Positions 19,251-27,339 of a stretch of DNA of 47,689 bases are shown here, piece after piece; the first letter of the stretch is position 1; each line of letters opens with the position of its first letter. The position numbers and the translations under genes are program-made. The DNA is from Prochlorococcus sp. AG-363-L02. GTDB taxonomy: Bacteria > Cyanobacteriota > Cyanobacteriia > PCC-6307 > Cyanobiaceae. The stretch covers positions 1 through 47,689 of the forward strand of contig QCFP01000003.1 of the NCBI GenBank assembly GCA_003280185.1, in the 5' to 3' direction. The notes under the pieces are model-generated. The model saw only the letters and a list, made by a program, of their open reading frames with translations. It ran no database searches and was not told the origin of the DNA.

Positions 19251-19272
19251 AACTCTTCTAGAAAAGTTTTAC
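19247..19272. repeat. 26-base near-palindrome across the folK stop codon
   Basis: GTAAAACTCTTCT (19247-19259) and AGAAAAGTTTTAC (19260-19272) are inverted copies with one mismatch. The folK stop TAA lies inside the left arm. As RNA it would fold into a stem of about 11 pairs with a CTAG loop, but no T-run follows directly. It could act in mRNA end formation or stability between folK and the NUDIX gene 45 bases downstream. Confidence 0.4.
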
Positions 19273-19316
19273 CAAAACACCCTTAAAAAGCTTCTTACAG
19301 CACAAAGCAATCTCAA

Positions 19317-19877
19317 ATGAGCCGATTACCCCCCATAGAGCCCTCAAAACTTCTAAAAAAGATCTCTTTTTTGGATGCTCCAAAATTTCGTTTTGAAATA
19401 AATCAATTTCAATTACCTATTGGGTTGAAAGGAGAATTTGGCCTAATCCGACACCCAGGGGCATCATTAGCTGTACCTATCACCTCTGATGGGGAAGTAA
19501 TTATTCTTCGTCAATATCGATTTGCAGTTTCAAGACGCCTTCTCGAATTTCCTGCAGGAACGCTTGAACAAGGAGAGGCCCCCTTGACAACAATGAAACG
19601 CGAATTAGCAGAGGAGTCTGGATATTCCTCTGCTAATTGGCTCTCAATTGGAGAAATGCTTCCCTGCCCGGGATATTCAGATGAAGTAATTCACCTTTTT
19701 CTTGCTCGTGATCTCGAAAAATTAAGTGAGCGTCCCAAAGGTGATGAAGACGAGGATCTTGAAGTTCTTAAAATGGCTCCACAAGATCTTGACTCACTTA
19801 TAAATAGTGGGAATGAAGCTCTTGATGGAAAAACCGTCACGGCATGGTTTAGAGCAAAAGAAATACTTCACTTGTAA
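19317..19877 (+). CDS. NUDIX hydrolase, ADP-ribose pyrophosphatase-like
   Basis: 186 residues. A full NUDIX box occupies about residues 81-103 (GTLEQGEAPLTTMKRELAEE then SGY), matching the G-x5-E-x7-RE-x2-EE-x-G consensus. LEFPAG just before it and RQYRFAVSRR upstream resemble ADP-ribose pyrophosphatases, which hydrolyse nucleoside diphosphate-linked sugars to clear or recycle them. The true substrate cannot be fixed from sequence. It is co-directional with folK and converges on the DegT gene. Confidence 0.88.
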   Translation: MSRLPPIEPSKLLKKISFLDAPKFRFEINQFQLPIGLKGEFGLIRHPGASLAVPITSDGEVIILRQYRFAVSRRLLEFPAGTLEQGEAPLTTMKRELAEESGYSSANWLSIGEMLPCPGYSDEVIHLFLARDLEKLSERPKGDEDEDLEVLKMAPQDLDSLINSGNEALDGKTVTAWFRAKEILHL

Positions 19878-19929
19878 GTGACAAACTAGAAGTTAATTTT
19901 CAGCAAAGTTACTAAAAGTATAGTTGTGA

Positions 19930-19956
19930 AGTTATCTCTCCCAAAGAGTTTTAACT
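19930..19956. terminator. Possible hairpin between convergent NUDIX and DegT genes
   Basis: AGTTA (19930-19934) with TAACT (19952-19956) and CTCT (19936-19939) with AGAG (19945-19948) form a 9-pair stem interrupted by an uneven internal loop. It sits midway in a 119-bp convergent spacer where terminators for both genes are expected. The stem is weak and has no T-run, so this is a low-confidence call. Confidence 0.3.
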
Positions 19957-19996
19957 GACAATCAGAAAGAACTACTTACAATAAAGTTACACTATT

Positions 19997-21196
19997 TTAG
20001 AAGCCTCTAATTAGATTACCAAATTCAGAAATCACTTTATCCTGCTGATCAATCGTCAATTCAGGAAAGATTGGCAAGCTGAGCACTTGTGAGCACAATC
20101 TTTCGGTAATTGGCAATGTCCCCGTGATATAGCTAAGGCTTCCATAAGCTGGCTGTAGGTGAATCGGAATTGGATAATAAATAATTGTATTGACCCCTAA
20201 ATTCTGAAGTTTCTGTTTAAATAAATCACGGAATCGTGATCTAGAAGAAAAATCTAAATCAATTTTATTTGAAGTCTCTACATCTAATTCCTTAATTGAG
20301 GAAGCATCTAAAGGCCCCTTAATTTGTACCACGAACTGATTCCAAGCATGGCGGCCATCTTGGGAATGTACCTCGCAAGGTAAAGAAACGTTCGGGAAGT
20401 TCTTTAATGATTCTCGATATCTACATGCAATCGCCTCGCGTCTTCTAACCCAACTATCAAGCATTGGAAGTTTTATGCTCAGGACAGCCGCTTGAAGCGC
20501 GTCAAGCCGACTGTTGTAGCCCAACTCAGAATGAAAATAGCGTTTCGGCATCCCATGAACTGCCAACTGACGCATCCTTTGAGCCAATTGCGCATCTTTA
20601 GTAGTTGCAGCACCTGCATCTCCAGCAGCTCCTAAGTTTTTCGTCGGAAAAAAACTAAAACAACCAACATCTCCCCAACTACCTACAGGCTTATTTTTCC
20701 AAGCAGCGCCAGCAGCCTGAGCACAATCCTCAACGACTTTTAGGTCATACTGATTTGCGACTTTCATCAATCGCTCCATATTGACTGGGCGCCCAAACAA
20801 ATGAACCGGCAAAATGGCAGCTGTAGCAGGGTTTATAACTTCCTCAATCTTGTCAATATCAATTAAATATGTTTCAGGGTCAACATCTACAAAAACAGGT
20901 TTTGCTCCGACATTACTAATTGCTTCAGCCGTAGCAAAAAAACTAAAAGAAGTTGTTATCACTTCATCACCTGTACCAATATTTAAAGCTCTTAAAGCTA
21001 AAACAAGTGCATCAGTTCCGCTGTTGCAGCCAACCGCAAAAGGTACATCAAGTGATGTCGCAAATAAATTTTCAAAGCTCTCAACTTCTGGTCCACCAAT
21101 GTACTGACCACTTTGTAAAACCCGTAAAACTGCTGATTCCAATTCAGGCGCAAGATCAGCTAATTGCTTGGAGAGACTAAATGGAGGTACGTTCAT
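19997..21196 (-). CDS. DegT/DnrJ/EryC1/StrS sugar aminotransferase
   Basis: 399 residues from the ATG at 21196, preferred over the GTG at 21205 because AAGG lies eight bases before the ATG. The PLP lysine is K186 in FSFFPTKNLGAAGDAGA. NSGTDALVLAL, the VEDCAQAAGA motif, and the HAWNQFVVQ and IYYPIPIHLQPAY segments complete the family pattern. These enzymes transaminate keto-sugar nucleotides to amino sugars for O-antigen, capsule or glycan building. It is away from the 1-5 kb sugar genes, but the function fits the same surface-glycan theme. Confidence 0.9.
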   Translation of the reverse strand: MNVPPFSLSKQLADLAPELESAVLRVLQSGQYIGGPEVESFENLFATSLDVPFAVGCNSGTDALVLALRALNIGTGDEVITTSFSFFATAEAISNVGAKPVFVDVDPETYLIDIDKIEEVINPATAAILPVHLFGRPVNMERLMKVANQYDLKVVEDCAQAAGAAWKNKPVGSWGDVGCFSFFPTKNLGAAGDAGAATTKDAQLAQRMRQLAVHGMPKRYFHSELGYNSRLDALQAAVLSIKLPMLDSWVRRREAIACRYRESLKNFPNVSLPCEVHSQDGRHAWNQFVVQIKGPLDASSIKELDVETSNKIDLDFSSRSRFRDLFKQKLQNLGVNTIIYYPIPIHLQPAYGSLSYITGTLPITERLCSQVLSLPIFPELTIDQQDKVISEFGNLIRGF

Positions 21197-21250
21197 AGGA
21201 AGCACCTTAAATGGTGCAGTGATTCCTTCAAATCCTTAAACAAAACCATT

Positions 21251-21871
21251 TCACGAAAACCAATTAGGTTCATTGCCTGGGTGCCACTTGATATTGCAAC
21301 CAATAGAGGGCTTCTGGTCCTCAAAAACCTTTTCCCCATGGAGAACAGCTTCTAACGCATCTCTTAGGTCTTTTCCTGTCACTGGCTTACCATTATCTGG
21401 CCTACTCTCATCAAGTTGCCCTCTATATTCAAGAACATGCGGTCCATTAGTTAAAGGTTTGAAAAGAAAAAAGTCTGGAGTGCATGCTGCCTGTAAACCC
21501 TTCACTAGCAGCTGCTCTTGATCAAATAAATAGGGAAACTTCCAACCATTCACCTCAGCTTGAATCGACAAATAATAGGGCCCATCTTGAGGGTGGGTGG
21601 AAATACTATTTGCCGACAAAGCAATAATCTCTACCTTACTTCCGTAATCCTGCTGGATAGCACTCACTTGAGCTTCAATATGCTTAACAAAAGGGCAATG
21701 AGCACAAAGAACCATTAGGAGTAATGGTTTAGAGGTCAACTCAGAACTTCTAAGTTGCTGAAGACCTTTACTAAAAGGGTCTTTTTGTAAAAGGGGGTCC
21801 TTCACCAAAGGAAGGTCAAACTCTGGCAGAACAGAGCCTAAGGGAAGCATCTTTGAAGCAGTCAAAGACAT
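21251..21871 (-). CDS. Thioredoxin-fold redox protein (AhpC/TSA-like)
   Basis: 206 residues. After a GSVLPEFDLPLV start comes the thioredoxin-like core with LLLMVLCAHCPFVKHIEAQ, containing a CxxC pair (C56, C59), then IIALSANSISTHPQDGP and AACTPDFFLF with a cis-Pro-like TP. This is the thioredoxin/redoxin family often annotated as alkyl hydroperoxide reductase-like; the partner and substrate are unknown. It lies upstream of, and in the same direction as, the DegT gene, with a 54-bp spacer. There is no signal peptide, so a cytoplasmic location is likely. Confidence 0.82.
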   Translation of the reverse strand: MSLTASKMLPLGSVLPEFDLPLVKDPLLQKDPFSKGLQQLRSSELTSKPLLLMVLCAHCPFVKHIEAQVSAIQQDYGSKVEIIALSANSISTHPQDGPYYLSIQAEVNGWKFPYLFDQEQLLVKGLQAACTPDFFLFKPLTNGPHVLEYRGQLDESRPDNGKPVTGKDLRDALEAVLHGEKVFEDQKPSIGCNIKWHPGNEPNWFS

Positions 21872-22146
21872 TTTTAGAGTTGAGGCCTTATAGAGATTCT
21901 ATTTTGAAGGCTCAAAGCAAACTTGATTTCCCTACATTAAATTTCAATGGGTTCACCTCATATATAAAAAAGCTAATCAGAACATGTTTTTATCCAATTG
22001 GCTTTAGACAAAAGGCTGGAAATTTATTATGGTCTTTGATGATTAAAAAAAAAGGATTAACAAAGTTGTTCATGATTAACCACAACATGAAAGCTGAAAA
22101 GCAATCATTAATGAGAGAATCCTTTAAAACCTCACCTTTAAATTAA
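21853..22146 (+). CDS. Unrecognised 97-codon ORF upstream of fabI, doubtful
   Basis: An open frame runs from an ATG at 21853, overlapping the divergent thioredoxin gene start by 19 bases, to a TAA four bases before fabI. The product is basic and rich in Lys, Phe and Leu (for example FNGFTSYIKKLIRTCFYPIG), with no known domain, and is shorter if started at the internal ATG 22039. It fills a 279-bp spacer that must also carry the fabI promoter. AT-rich spacers often give such frames by chance, so this may not be a gene. Confidence 0.25.
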   Translation: MKQSKTFLELRPYRDSILKAQSKLDFPTLNFNGFTSYIKKLIRTCFYPIGFRQKAGNLLWSLMIKKKGLTKLFMINHNMKAEKQSLMRESFKTSPLN

Positions 22147-22150
22147 AAAG

Positions 22151-22933
22151 ATGCTTCTAGATTTAAGCGGGAAAAAGATTCTAGTCACTGGCATAGCCAA
22201 CAATCGATCCATCGCATGGGGCATTGCTCAGCAATTGCATGCAGCAGGGGCAGAGATTGGTGTCACTTATTTACCAGATGACAAAGGTCGGTTCGAATCA
22301 AAAGTACGTGAACTAACTAAACCCCTTGAGCCAAGTCTATTCCTGCCTTTAAATGTACAAGATGATTCTCAGACCAAAAATGTTTTCAATCAAATTTCCA
22401 ATCAATGGGGGCAACTGGATGGATTAGTTCATTGTCTAGCTTTTGCAGGGAAAGAAGATCTCATTGGAGACTTCAGCGCAACAACTCCCCAAGGCTTTTC
22501 CAGAGCACTTGAAATAAGCGCATACTCCCTTGCGCCTTTATGTAACTATGCAAAACCGCTCCTAAGCGAAGGGGCAGGGATCGTAACTTTGACTTACCTA
22601 GGCGCAGAAAGAGCTATCCCTAACTACAACGTAATGGGTGTTGCGAAAGCAGCCCTAGAAGCATCAGTGCGATATCTGTCAGCAGAACTTGGCCCAGAAA
22701 AACAAATTCGTGTTAATGCTATCAGCGCCGGTCCAATTAGAACTTTGGCCAGTTCAGCTATTGGTGGGATCCTAGATATGATCCACAACGTTGAAGAAAA
22801 AGCTCCTTTAAGAAGAACAGTTACGCAAACTGAAGTAGGAAATACGGCTGCATTCCTGCTTAGTGATCTTGCAAGCGGAATCTCAGGGCAAACTATTTAC
22901 GTAGATGCTGGTTACTGCATTAATGGGATGTGA
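22151..22933 (+). CDS. fabI: Enoyl-[acyl-carrier-protein] reductase (NADH)
   Basis: 260 residues. It performs the last reduction of each fatty-acid elongation cycle. The N-terminus [24 protein letters not shown] is the FabI cofactor site. The catalytic Tyr159 and Lys166 lie in [20 protein letters not shown] with the FabI spacing, and [11 protein letters not shown] forms the substrate-binding loop. Length and motifs are standard. hisB begins 34 bases downstream on the same strand, suggesting co-transcription although the pathways differ. Confidence 0.96.
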   Translation: MLLDLSGKKILVTGIANNRSIAWGIAQQLHAAGAEIGVTYLPDDKGRFESKVRELTKPLEPSLFLPLNVQDDSQTKNVFNQISNQWGQLDGLVHCLAFAGKEDLIGDFSATTPQGFSRALEISAYSLAPLCNYAKPLLSEGAGIVTLTYLGAERAIPNYNVMGVAKAALEASVRYLSAELGPEKQIRVNAISAGPIRTLASSAIGGILDMIHNVEEKAPLRRTVTQTEVGNTAAFLLSDLASGISGQTIYVDAGYCINGM

Positions 22934-22967
22934 GCTAAATAGTTGTAAATTTAACGAAATCCCTCCA

Positions 22968-23588
22968 ATGACAAGCCACAGAAAAGGTGATGTACACCGT
23001 GTTACATCTGAAACCAACGTCAATGTTCAATTAAATCTTGATGGTGAAGGTAAATCCCAGATCTCCACTGGCATTGCCTTTCTCGATCACATGTTGCATC
23101 AGTTATCAAGTCATGGCCTTTTCGATTTAATCGTTGAAGCAACTGGTGATACACATATTGATGACCATCACACTAATGAAGACGTTGGGATTGCCATAGG
23201 CCAGGCTCTATCCAAAGCTTTAGGAGACAGGCGGGGCATACAAAGATTTGGGCATTTCACTGCACCACTAGATGAAGCTCTAGTAATGGTTTCACTAGAT
23301 TGCTCTGGGAGGCCTCATCTAACCTATGAGCTTGATATTCCTTCTCAACGGATTGGAAGTTATGATACTGAATTAGTAAAAGAATTCTTTGTAGCACTAG
23401 CCAATAATAGTGGACTAACCCTTCATATACGTCAGTTCTCTGGAGTGAATTCTCATCACATAGTTGAAGCATGCTTCAAAGCATTTGCTCGCTCACTTCG
23501 AATGGCAATAGAACTAGACCCTAGGAGGTTGGGAATTGTGCCAAGTAGCAAAGGAGTGCTAGAACAGGCCGGCCAAAAAAACAATTAG
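22968..23588 (+). CDS. hisB: Imidazoleglycerol-phosphate dehydratase
   Basis: 206 residues from the ATG at 22968. In-frame starts inside the fabI end would add a non-conserved leader. The manganese-binding His-rich motifs [36 protein letters not shown] and [20 protein letters not shown] identify the enzyme of histidine synthesis that converts imidazoleglycerol phosphate to imidazoleacetol phosphate. It is a monofunctional HisB, as in other cyanobacteria, without the phosphatase domain of E. coli. Confidence 0.96.
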   Translation: MTSHRKGDVHRVTSETNVNVQLNLDGEGKSQISTGIAFLDHMLHQLSSHGLFDLIVEATGDTHIDDHHTNEDVGIAIGQALSKALGDRRGIQRFGHFTAPLDEALVMVSLDCSGRPHLTYELDIPSQRIGSYDTELVKEFFVALANNSGLTLHIRQFSGVNSHHIVEACFKAFARSLRMAIELDPRRLGIVPSSKGVLEQAGQKNN

Positions 23589-23608
23589 GCAAACCACCAG
23601 TCCAATTA

Positions 23609-25099
23609 ATGCAAACAAAATTAGAACCTTCCCAACAGGACTCTTCAGAAAGTTTCGCTCGTGAAGACTGGGCAAGTGCTTATCAAAATGTTGAAAAAGA
23701 GTTAACTGAAGAGATTCTCCAGGTCGAAGAAGGCTCTTTACCTGAAGAGCTTTGTGGAACTCTTTATCGAAATGGGCCTGGACAGATGGAACGTGGTGGT
23801 GAATGGATCCATCATCCATTTGATGGCGACGGAATGATCTCCTCCATAAATTTCAGGAATGGGGTTGCAACTCTTACAAATCGCTTTGTTAGAACTGAAG
23901 CTTGGGGAGAGGAAGTCGCAGCAGACAAATTTCTTTATCGAGGAGTCTTTGGGACCCAAAAACCAGGAGGTTTTTTTGCGAATGCTTTTGATCTCCGCCT
24001 CAAAAATATTGCAAATACAAATGTAATCCTGCTAGGAGATCAACTCCTAGCATTATGGGAAGCAGCTGGACCTTATGCTCTTGACCCTAAAACTCTAAAG
24101 ACAAAAGGTTTATCTACTTTAGGTGGAGTTCTTAAAGGAAATGAAGCGTTTAGTGCACACCCAAAGATAGACCCAGGACACCATTATAATCAAAAAAGAT
24201 TAGTAACATTTGGCGTCAAAACTGGTCCCAAAAGCAAAATAAGATTAATGGAATTTGCCAATGAAAGTGAGCAATCTTTCCACCTAATTGATGACCGGAT
24301 TGACAACTTTGATGGTTTTGCATTTCTACATGACTTTGCAATTACACCAAACTGGGCAATTTTCTTACAAAATTCAATTTCCATCAATCCAATTCCATTC
24401 CTCTTTGGGTTAAAAAGTGCTGCTCAATGCCTATCTTCAATACCGAATGGGCAAAGTAGATTTTTATTTATCCCAAGGGACTCTGGCTTATTTAAAGGCC
24501 AGGCACCAAGATTTTTCAATGCCCCTTCTGGCTTTGTTTTTCATCATCTAAATGCATGGGAGGATGAAAGTAAAGTTGCAATTGAAAGCATCTATTATGA
24601 TGATTTTCCTTCTATTGGGCCAGGAGAAGATTTCCGTGAAATCAATTTCGATCTATTACCTGAAGGGCGTTTAAAAAGATGTGAAGTTGATTTAGCAAGC
24701 GGCAGTATAAGGACAAGCCTACTAAGCAAGCAATGCTGTGAATTTGCCATGGTAAATCCTAACTTTTTAGGTAAAAAAGCTCGCTTCGCCTGGATGGCAA
24801 CATCTGAATGTGAAGAGGGTAATGGCCCATTACAAAGTATCAAGAAATTAGATCTTATTGATGGCAGTTCTTCCAAATGGAGTGCGGCTCCCAGAGGATT
24901 TGTAGGAGAACCAATAATGCTATCAAAAACAGATTCTAATAATGAAGATGAAGGCTGGATAATGGTAATGGTTTGGAATGGGGCAAGACAGGCTACAGAC
25001 CTTGTTATACTTAAATCTATAAATCTAACTCTGCAAGCAAGAATAAACCTGCCTTTAGCCATCCCTCACGGACTGCATGGATGTTGGGTAAATTCATGA
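23609..25099 (+). CDS. Carotenoid oxygenase (RPE65/CCD family)
   Basis: 496 residues. The family's four iron-binding His are visible: H184 (AFSAHPKID), H241 (FLHDFAIT), H312 or H313 (GFVFHHLNAWED) and H490 (IPHGLHGCW). GTLYRNGPG and HHPFDGDGM near residues 50-75 are typical N-terminal motifs. Such enzymes cleave carotenoids or apocarotenoids with oxygen, giving retinal-like or shorter products. The substrate cannot be deduced and no rhodopsin gene is nearby. It starts 20 bases after hisB and may share its transcript. Confidence 0.92.
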   Translation: MQTKLEPSQQDSSESFAREDWASAYQNVEKELTEEILQVEEGSLPEELCGTLYRNGPGQMERGGEWIHHPFDGDGMISSINFRNGVATLTNRFVRTEAWGEEVAADKFLYRGVFGTQKPGGFFANAFDLRLKNIANTNVILLGDQLLALWEAAGPYALDPKTLKTKGLSTLGGVLKGNEAFSAHPKIDPGHHYNQKRLVTFGVKTGPKSKIRLMEFANESEQSFHLIDDRIDNFDGFAFLHDFAITPNWAIFLQNSISINPIPFLFGLKSAAQCLSSIPNGQSRFLFIPRDSGLFKGQAPRFFNAPSGFVFHHLNAWEDESKVAIESIYYDDFPSIGPGEDFREINFDLLPEGRLKRCEVDLASGSIRTSLLSKQCCEFAMVNPNFLGKKARFAWMATSECEEGNGPLQSIKKLDLIDGSSSKWSAAPRGFVGEPIMLSKTDSNNEDEGWIMVMVWNGARQATDLVILKSINLTLQARINLPLAIPHGLHGCWVNS

Positions 25100-25127
25100 T
25101 TGCAGAGAATTTCGAAAAAGGTAAGCT

Positions 25128-25147
25128 AACTTATTTCACAATAAGTT
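25128..25147. terminator. Small hairpin between convergent carotenoid oxygenase and rdgB genes
   Basis: AACTTAT (25128-25134) pairs with ATAAGTT (25141-25147) around a 6-base loop, about 30 bases past the carotenoid oxygenase stop in a convergent spacer of 126 bp. The stem is short and AT-rich with no T-run, so a terminator role is only suggested by position. Confidence 0.3.
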
Positions 25148-25225
25148 GAGAGTCTGTTAAGAATCCACTTTGGGATTAGATCTTTTATTTCTATAATTCA
25201 AATCAACCTTTAAGAGGATAAATAG

Positions 25226-25825
25226 TCAATCAGACAATAGTTTTATGAGCATTGGTTTAAGAATTTTGAACGCCTTACCGCGATGCCCAAACTGTGCCTT
25301 CTGTTGCTTGGGCATTTCCGCAAATGTCAAACCTAATTCTTTTATCTCAAAAACAGGGTCATAACCAAAACCATTTTCACCTCTCGGGGCAAGTGCGATG
25401 AGCCCTGAAGCAACACCTTCTACTTCTAACAAGACATCACCTTCTTCGGAAGCCAAACAAATTGCTGCGCTGAAAAACGCACTCCTATCACCTTTACCCC
25501 TTAATTCATTTAAAAGACGACCAATCCTTTCAGAATCCGTGGTGCCGTAACGAGCCGAAAATACACCAGGTGCTCCATTTAAAGCCGTGACGGAAAGTCC
25601 CGAATCATCAGCAATTGCCCAGTGACCTGTTTCCTTAGCCACTGCGATTGCCTTAATCCTGGCATTTTCAGCAAAGGTCTTTCCAGATTCTTCAACCTCA
25701 AAGCCCTTTGGTTTTAAATGAAGACTCACAGGTAAGTCACTAAAAAGAGCTTGAAACTCGGAGACCTTGCCTTTGTTACCCGAAGCGACAAAAAGCCTTC
25801 TAGAGGTTTGACCAATTTCCTTCAT
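25226..25825 (-). CDS. rdgB: XTP/dITP diphosphatase (RdgB/HAM1)
   Basis: 199 residues. It removes non-canonical purine nucleotides (dITP, XTP) from the pool. The N-terminal ASGNKGKVSEFQALF, the KGFEVEESGKTFAENARIKA segment, the metal-binding ADDSGLSV and the ENGFGYDPVF motif are all in place. Its ATG overlaps the pgm stop as ATGA, so the two are translationally coupled. The length is normal. Confidence 0.95.
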   Translation of the reverse strand: MKEIGQTSRRLFVASGNKGKVSEFQALFSDLPVSLHLKPKGFEVEESGKTFAENARIKAIAVAKETGHWAIADDSGLSVTALNGAPGVFSARYGTTDSERIGRLLNELRGKGDRSAFFSAAICLASEEGDVLLEVEGVASGLIALAPRGENGFGYDPVFEIKELGLTFAEMPKQQKAQFGHRGKAFKILKPMLIKLLSD

Positions 25826-27285
25826 GCTGCCTGAGCAAATTCTTTAGCCCATTCCAATGTCTCAAAAAGCTTCTCATGACTAGGTGCCTCGCAATAAATC
25901 CTCAACAACGGTTCTGTTCCCGAAAAACGCATCATCAACCAATATCCTTGTCCTAGTCGAAACTTCACACCATCTAAACAACTAACTTCTATTACATCTT
26001 GACTAGCAACTTTCAACGGAGGTTCCTCTTTCAATAATGCCTCTAATCGATTTCTATTTTCCATACTGGCCAATCTCAAATCAATCCTGTCATATACACA
26101 TTCCCCGCCAAAACGTCTTTTCATAGAATCCAAATAATCCCCCAGAGACCGACCTCCTTCTACAAGCGCTTCTATAAGAACTAAGGCTGTAAACAATGCA
26201 TCTCTTTCAGGCAAATGCCCTCCAAAACCCACACCACCAGACTCCTCTCCTCCCAACAGAACTTGATCGGATAGCATTTCAGCAGCTATATATTTAAACC
26301 CAACTGGAAGTTCAACTACCTTCCGTCCAATTGATTTTGCGACAAGTGTAATTACATCTGATCCACTGACTGTCTTAATCACTGAGCCAGGCAAGTTCTT
26401 TGTTCTTCCAAGGTGATCTACTAACAAAGGAATTAATAATTGAGTGCTGCAGAAATTCCCTTTCTCATCAACTGCTGCAATTCTATCTCCATCGCCATCA
26501 AAAGCTAAGCCAATTGTTTTTTGGCCAGAAGCATTAGCGGCTTTAACACGCGAAATTAATTCACTTAAGTAAATTTGAAGTGGCTCAGGTGAGTTACCTC
26601 CAAAAAGAGTATCGCGTTGAGAACGAATCTCTTGAATAAGGTTTGATCTCTCTTCCCCAAAAACTTCAGAAATACAGCCAGCAGCAACGCCATGCATTGG
26701 GTCAATTATTAGCTTTAAGCCCAATTGATTGAGTCCTTCAACCATACCTGAAATATCAAACTTACTGCGCAATCCCTCAAGATGCTCTTTTCGACCATCA
26801 AACCTCTTGGTAATGCCCTCAAGAGGAATAATCTTCCCACCGGCTAATAGCCTTTTTTCCACTGCTTTAGTGAAATCTGACTCTACAGAACCACCAAAAG
26901 GTCCCTTAATCTTCATCCCAAGCCATTCAGGGGGGTTATGACTTGCTGTAATAACAAGGGCCCCCAATGCTTTACGTTGAACAACAGCCCAACTACAAGC
27001 CGGGGTAGTCAACGGGGTTGAAGCGAGAAGAGGCTCCAAACCTGAACCCCTAATTGCAGCAGCCGAAGCCTCAGCAAGCTCGGGAGCAAGAAATCTACGG
27101 TCAAAACCTATCAAGACCTTTCGACTTTTTAAACCGGAAGGAGCTCTATAGGCAAGCTCTTGTGCAGATGCAGCCGCTACTGCCAAAAGCCTTTCAATGG
27201 TGATATCAACTCCTAATACCCCCCTCCAACCATCAGTGCCAAACTCTATTGGCGAAGAAGATAGCGGCAATGATGCATAAGCCAT
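25822..27285 (-). CDS. Phosphoglucomutase/phosphomannomutase family protein
   Basis: 487 residues from the ATG at 27285. A longer frame back to 27360 would overlap the divergent nuclease gene and adds an atypical leader. The active-site phosphoserine loop is ITASHNPPEWLG, the magnesium site is FDGDGDRIAA, the sugar-binding loop is GGEESGG, and the phosphate-binding RFSGTEPLLRIY lies near the C-terminus. It interconverts hexose 1- and 6-phosphates for glycogen, nucleotide sugars or glycans. Whether it prefers glucose or mannose cannot be told. It is coupled to rdgB. Confidence 0.92.
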   Translation of the reverse strand: MAYASLPLSSSPIEFGTDGWRGVLGVDITIERLLAVAAASAQELAYRAPSGLKSRKVLIGFDRRFLAPELAEASAAAIRGSGLEPLLASTPLTTPACSWAVVQRKALGALVITASHNPPEWLGMKIKGPFGGSVESDFTKAVEKRLLAGGKIIPLEGITKRFDGRKEHLEGLRSKFDISGMVEGLNQLGLKLIIDPMHGVAAGCISEVFGEERSNLIQEIRSQRDTLFGGNSPEPLQIYLSELISRVKAANASGQKTIGLAFDGDGDRIAAVDEKGNFCSTQLLIPLLVDHLGRTKNLPGSVIKTVSGSDVITLVAKSIGRKVVELPVGFKYIAAEMLSDQVLLGGEESGGVGFGGHLPERDALFTALVLIEALVEGGRSLGDYLDSMKRRFGGECVYDRIDLRLASMENRNRLEALLKEEPPLKVASQDVIEVSCLDGVKFRLGQGYWLMMRFSGTEPLLRIYCEAPSHEKLFETLEWAKEFAQAA

Positions 27286-27339
27286 GACGTCTCTAGTGTG
27301 AAAGCAAGTCTTTTTTGGAAGGAGGTTTAGGGTCAACGC

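Noticed and set aside
23559..23819. Minus-strand 86-codon frame with a hydrophobic C-terminal stretch
   Set aside because: It lies wholly antisense to the end of hisB and the start of the carotenoid oxygenase gene, both of which are well supported, so it is a shadow frame.
24595..25062. Minus-strand 155-codon frame
   Set aside because: It is antisense to the carotenoid oxygenase C-terminal half, which has intact iron ligands; no independent support.
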